Of a stretch of DNA of 64,000 nt, positions 60,700 through 64,000 are shown in pieces (position 1 is the stretch's first letter; each line of letters starts with the position of its first letter). The notes under the pieces are model-generated. The model saw only the letters and a program-made list of their open reading frames with translations. It was not told where the DNA came from and ran no database searches. Source of the stretch: Schistosoma mansoni. Taxonomy: Eukaryota > Platyhelminthes > Trematoda > Strigeidida > Schistosomatidae. The DNA lies in NCBI RefSeq assembly GCF_000237925.1, contig NC_031500.1:1550001-1614000 (forward strand), written 5' to 3'. A program made the translations under genes and the position numbers.

Positions 60700-61015
60700 A
60701 CATTCTACTGTGGGAGAGAACAAATCAAATTTCAGCGACGGAAGGAATCAGGAAAAAGCACTGGAAGTGGATAAGACATATATTGAGGAAATCATCCAAC
60801 TGCCTCAAAAGGCAAACCCTCACATGGAATCCTGAAGGTTAAAGAAGAAGAGGATGATCAAAGAACACATTACACCGAGAAATGGAAACAGATATGAGAA
60901 GATTGAACAAATATTGGATACAATTAGAAAGGAAGGCCCGGGACAGAGTGGGTTGGTGAATTCCGGTCGGCGGCCTATGCTCCATTGCGAGTCACAAGCT
61001 TAAGTAAGTGATAGC
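60700..61015 (+). mobile_element. RTE-type LINE-B 3' end fragment
   Basis: Last part of the LINE-B protein and its 3' end: sequence equivalent to [21 protein letters not shown], then LTWNPEG, TLHREMETDMRRLN and ARDRVGW, with stops and frame changes. About 300 bases of a 5'-truncated copy. Confidence 0.65.
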
Positions 61016-61264
61016 TTTAATTAATATTATATTTTAGGTACAAAATAGAGTTCACAGCATAAAATATTTCAACAAGTCTCCTTTTTCTTATTTCTTGATC
61101 GATACTGATGATTACTGTTGAGTGATCACCAGTTAGATGTTAGCAGTTTATGAATCAACATCTGAATAATGTACATTCTTTTCAATGCATGTTACCTGCC
61201 AAACACTTTAATGTCTCTGATTGTACTCTTTTGTAAATTGTACAGAGAAAGATCGCAAACTTTT
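61016..61264. other. Intergenic, no gene seen
   Basis: AT-rich stretch. Confidence 0.4.
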
Positions 61265-61745
61265 CTGAAGAAGGCCCGCCCTCTCTTTCTCAAAAATGCT
61301 CTCAAATGGCCACGTGTATACAGCCTCTGTCAGGGAAGTCCTACTCATTGCTTTCTCCTAACTCAGGTGTTGTTTACGAAATTGAGACGGTGAAAAGCGG
61401 ATGTCCAGCGCTTCAACCGGGTTGGTGGACACGGAAAATTCACCTAGGAGAGTTGGAAAACTCTCATTCCAAACCAATGTTGCACATGGTCTCCAGTATC
61501 CTGAGGGAAAAATTGGCCTATGAACCAATAGTTAATCACCGGCTACCATGGGACTGCATCTCCTCACAATTCTCCACTACCTTGTGGATCAGACCATTAG
61601 TTCGAAGGCCTCAGTTGTGATCCCTTAAGAGAACCACCTGCTTCGGTCTGGAGACGCGGGCAGTACCATAGCCCTCACACAATTAAATGAAATGACAATT
61701 TTTGTGTGGCGCATATATATCTGGTGCCCCTTTGTACCAATATTC
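61265..61745. repeat. R1 repeat, 3' module only
   Basis: Matches 42140-42600 and 49250-49690. Landmarks are CAACCGGGTTGGTGGACACG, GGAGTTGGAAAACTC, and GCCCCTTTGTACCAATATT at the end. The 5' and middle modules are missing, in keeping with 5' truncation during retroposition. Confidence 0.75.
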
Positions 61746-62059
61746 TTCTTTTATTATATAGGCTTATTGAGATCGTGTACTTTGGCCTCATTTTGATTAT
61801 TATATTTGTAAGTAATATTTTTGAACACCATGTCAATCACTTGATGTCCATAGGATAGAATCATTTTCAAGCTAACAGGCAGAACTTCCAGTTGTCATGA
61901 GAATGTAGGTTTGTTGCTAGCTGACTTTAGTCCAATATGAGATTAAACACAAGCTAAATAGATCATTGGTATTAGGTTGAACCATCGGGATACGTAAATT
62001 AGAAAACAAAGTCTGACACATTTTTCAACCTATCATCCATTCAAATTCATTTGATTTTG

Positions 62060-62340
62060 TCGAATTGTATCTTCCCATTGATCTTTAGTACTGAAATTGA
62101 TCAATCTCTTATTGGTATATGTGCATACTGTGCGTATTACCTCGAAATTGCCCTAGGTCACAAGGTTTATAAGCAAAGATGGATGATGGCTAACAGTGGA
62201 ATCCAAGACACTCGTTTCATCCTATTTGGGACTCGTCAGCTTGATGCACCTGCATCTCAAAGTTGATATTCACTCTGGGACTCGGACGCCATCGAGTTAT
62301 CCACTTAGCTACTGAGTCCTGATGGCCACCTGCTTGTACA
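62060..62340 (-). mobile_element. Smalpha-type SINE with intact hammerhead core
   Basis: On the minus strand: GAGTCCCAGAGTG, GATGCAGGTGCATCAAG, CTGACGA (62239-62233), TCCCAAATAGGAT, GAAAC (62218-62214), GAGT, GTC (62209-62207), CTTGGATTCCACTG, then CCATCATCCATCTTTG. All catalytic core positions that I can check by eye are kept. Stem I pairs CAAG with CTTG; the closing pair of stem II is G-U. This is the best candidate active Smalpha hammerhead in the window. Confidence 0.75.
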
Positions 62341-62344
62341 ATGG

Positions 62345-62535
62345 GGTGAAGTTTTAGATTCACTTGGTATTGTTTACTTATATCTTCCCATTATTTGGAG
62401 CGAACGGCTTTGAATTCGAGTCCCAGAGTGAACACCAACTCTGAGATACAGGTACATCCAGCTGACAAGTCCCAAACAGGACGAGACGCGTGTCCTGGAT
62501 TCCACTGTTAACCACTATCCATCTTTGTCTATCAT
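62345..62535 (+). mobile_element. Smalpha-type SINE with decayed hammerhead
   Basis: Plus-strand copy facing the previous one: CATCCAG, CTGACAA (62463-62469, expected CTGACGA), TCCC...GGAC, GAGAC (62484-62488, expected GAAAC), GTC (62493-62495), CTGGATTCCACTG. Two core changes make cleavage unlikely. Confidence 0.75.
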
Positions 62536-62821
62536 CTATTCCTTTAGATTATACGGTTACAATATAGTAACTACTTAGAAGAGTATAGTTAGTTTGTTAC
62601 CAAGTGTAAAATGCTTATTTGTACTTATCAAGAAATAGTATGAGTACAATTCAATTTGTACTTTACCAATGATTTCATCCATTGTTAATAATGACAATTA
62701 TATTTTGTACTAATGTATACAATGGATATCTATTTATAATGAAACAAACTATAAATAGGAGTGAAAGTATGACTGATATTATGATGAGGATAGGGTTTGT
62801 GTAGATTTTAGTCATTTTATT

Positions 62822-63015
62822 CGTTGAATTCATGAGTCAATTTAAGCTAAAGATTAAGTGTTCACACACGAGACCGAAAGGATCTTGAGTTCGAATCCTG
62901 TGTATTGGATCGTGGATGTACATTGCTGAAGAGTTTCGTATTAGGACGAAACGGTCGTCCAATACTTCCACATATTCAATGGTTGCTTAGCTTACATAGA
63001 CACATGAATTTATAA
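62822..63015 (+). mobile_element. tRNA-headed SINE (S6) with near-intact hammerhead
   Basis: A head-like part (CACACGAGACCGAAAGGATC, GAGTTCGAATCC), then CATTG, CTGAAGA (62926-62932), GTTTCGTATTAGGAC, GAAAC (62948-62952), GGTC, GTC (62957-62959), CAATA. Core positions are kept and stem I pairs at four positions. A short inverted piece of the SINE 3' end (TGAGTCAATTTAAGC) precedes it. Confidence 0.7.
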
Positions 63016-63154
63016 TTTTTATTATATTATAACTACTGACCCATTGATACTTAACAGTTTTCTATTCTGCATTATTGAATAGTAATCCATCATTCAAATT
63101 GTAAGCAATTTTCATTTGATCATTTTTACTAACTATACTACTATTTTAATGGAT

Positions 63155-63345
63155 GAATTCATGAGTCAATCTAAGCTATACGGACGTTTCTTCCCTAATA
63201 TAAGACTCCTCAACAGTATGTATCCACAATCTTGTATATGGGACTCGAACCCAGGACTTTCAGTCATCCACACAAACAAATAACCTCTAGACTATTGAGA
63301 CGGTATCCAACGATCTTAATGTTTGATTATTCCATCAACCAACCG
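63155..63345 (-). mobile_element. tRNA-headed SINE (S7), decayed
   Basis: Minus-strand copy; box B-like CTGGGTTCGAGTCCC and the lead resembling GGTTGATGGAAT are visible, with the hammerhead region drifted. It faces S6. Confidence 0.65.
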
Positions 63346-63580
63346 ACAACCTTATGTTATTGCCTTACATCATAAGATTATATAAAGAACAGTTATTTTT
63401 TGTCGATTTACATTATCTTATTAGTAGTATCATACCTAACCTAAATACTTATCATTATGATCAAGCAATAAATCTCTTTTTTTTCTTTTTTTTTCTATAA
63501 TCTACCTCTCTATGATCATTCATAATGATCATGATCAATGAACTATTGGCCTAAAATGATCACTATTCTTCAATAATCAG

Positions 63581-63590
63581 TATATAAGTA
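63581..63590 (+). promoter_or_regulatory. TATA box of copy E
   Basis: TATATAAGTA, 51-60 bases before the ATG of copy E, matching copies C and D. Confidence 0.6.
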
Positions 63591-63640
63591 GTATCTCTTC
63601 ATTGCATTCAATAAATATATATATATATATATCGAGTTAT

Positions 63641-63952
63641 ATGTCAGAATCATCAAATGACTTATTGGTTATTGGAGCTGGTCTACCAAGAACTGGTACA
63701 AAAAGTTTAAAAAATGCTTTAGAAATCATTTATCATAAACCATGTTATCATATGACTGAAATTATAATTAAACAACAAAATGATATAGATAAATGGCAAA
63801 AACTATTTGATGAAGCATTGAAAATGGAATCAACTAATGAATTAATAATTCAGGATGGACTGAAAGAGATCTTAAATAATTATGAAGCAGTAACCGATGT
63901 ACCAGCATGTGGATTTTATAAAGAATTAATGAATATATATCCGAATGCGAAG
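63641..63952 (+). CDS. Sulfotransferase copy E, exon 1 (gene continues past window)
   Basis: 104 codons from MSESSNDLLVIGAG to YPNAK, followed by a GTAATT donor. The PAPS loop GAGLPRTGTKSLKNALEII is the same as SULT-OR over this stretch, followed by YHKPCYHM, the catalytic Asp86 in AVTDVPAC, and CGFYKELMNIYPNAK. It is the only copy on the plus strand and is divergent from copy D across 6.8 kb of repeats. Exon 2 must lie beyond the end of the window. An ATG 13 codons upstream in the same frame runs through a (TA)n tract and is unlikely to be used. Confidence 0.92.
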
Positions 63953-64000
63953 GTAATTTTGTTGGGTTGTTTTTTGTATTACTTTTAAATTTCAATAGTT

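Overview
This window looks like nuclear DNA from a blood fluke (Schistosoma). The strongest evidence is an array of sulfotransferase genes closely resembling the schistosome oxamniquine-activating sulfotransferase (SULT-OR). They share its loop motif (GLPRTGTKSLK), the PCYH motif, the catalytic Asp in a VTDxPxC context, and a two-exon layout. The transposon content also fits: Smalpha-type SINEs with hammerhead-ribozyme cores, RTE- and CR1-type LINEs, a Mutator-like element, and Gypsy and BEL/Pao fossils. I cannot settle the species. Assignments are from recognised motifs; no database search was run.

Host genes. I support only five host loci, all sulfotransferase paralogs. Copies A (10703-12224), B (35987-37726), C (42929-45027) and D (52174-56880) lie on the minus strand. 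Copy E lies on the plus strand and is represented only by exon 1 (63641-63952) before the window ends. Each has an exon 1 of about 102-105 codons ending in Lys AAG followed by a GT donor. A-D have an exon 2 of about 148-155 codons that opens (where visible) with V(V/I)LTVRDK. Copies A and B sit in a segmental duplication (about 10448-17080 and 35723-41375) that also carries a decayed Gypsy element. A solo BEL LTR is present in A only.

Layout. 0-7.5 kb: CR1-like LINE pieces, the 3' end of a BEL/Pao element, an orphan copy of the copy C upstream region, and a solo LTR. 7.5-10.4 kb: mostly unassigned DNA. 10.4-17.1 kb: duplication unit A. 17.3-28 kb: RTE-type LINE pieces, two Gypsy fossils, a CR1-like fragment and an inverted Smalpha pair. 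29.6-33.4 kb: one nearly complete RTE-type LINE with target-site duplication. 33.4-34.85 kb: CR1-like LINE. 35.7-41.4 kb: unit B. 42.9-56.9 kb: copies C and D with introns loaded with repeats. 57.7-60.0 kb: a decayed Mutator-like transposase. 60-63.6 kb: a solo LTR, SINE and LINE pieces, then copy E.

Overall this is a tandemly duplicated xenobiotic or steroid-type sulfotransferase locus that acts as an insertion sink. There is no operon-like organisation. The most interesting signals are hammerhead cores in two different SINE families, relic exon tails in the introns of A and B, a promoter difference between A/B and C/D/E, and a Mutator-like transposase with a 35-base intron and a PHD/RING-like C-terminal zinc finger.
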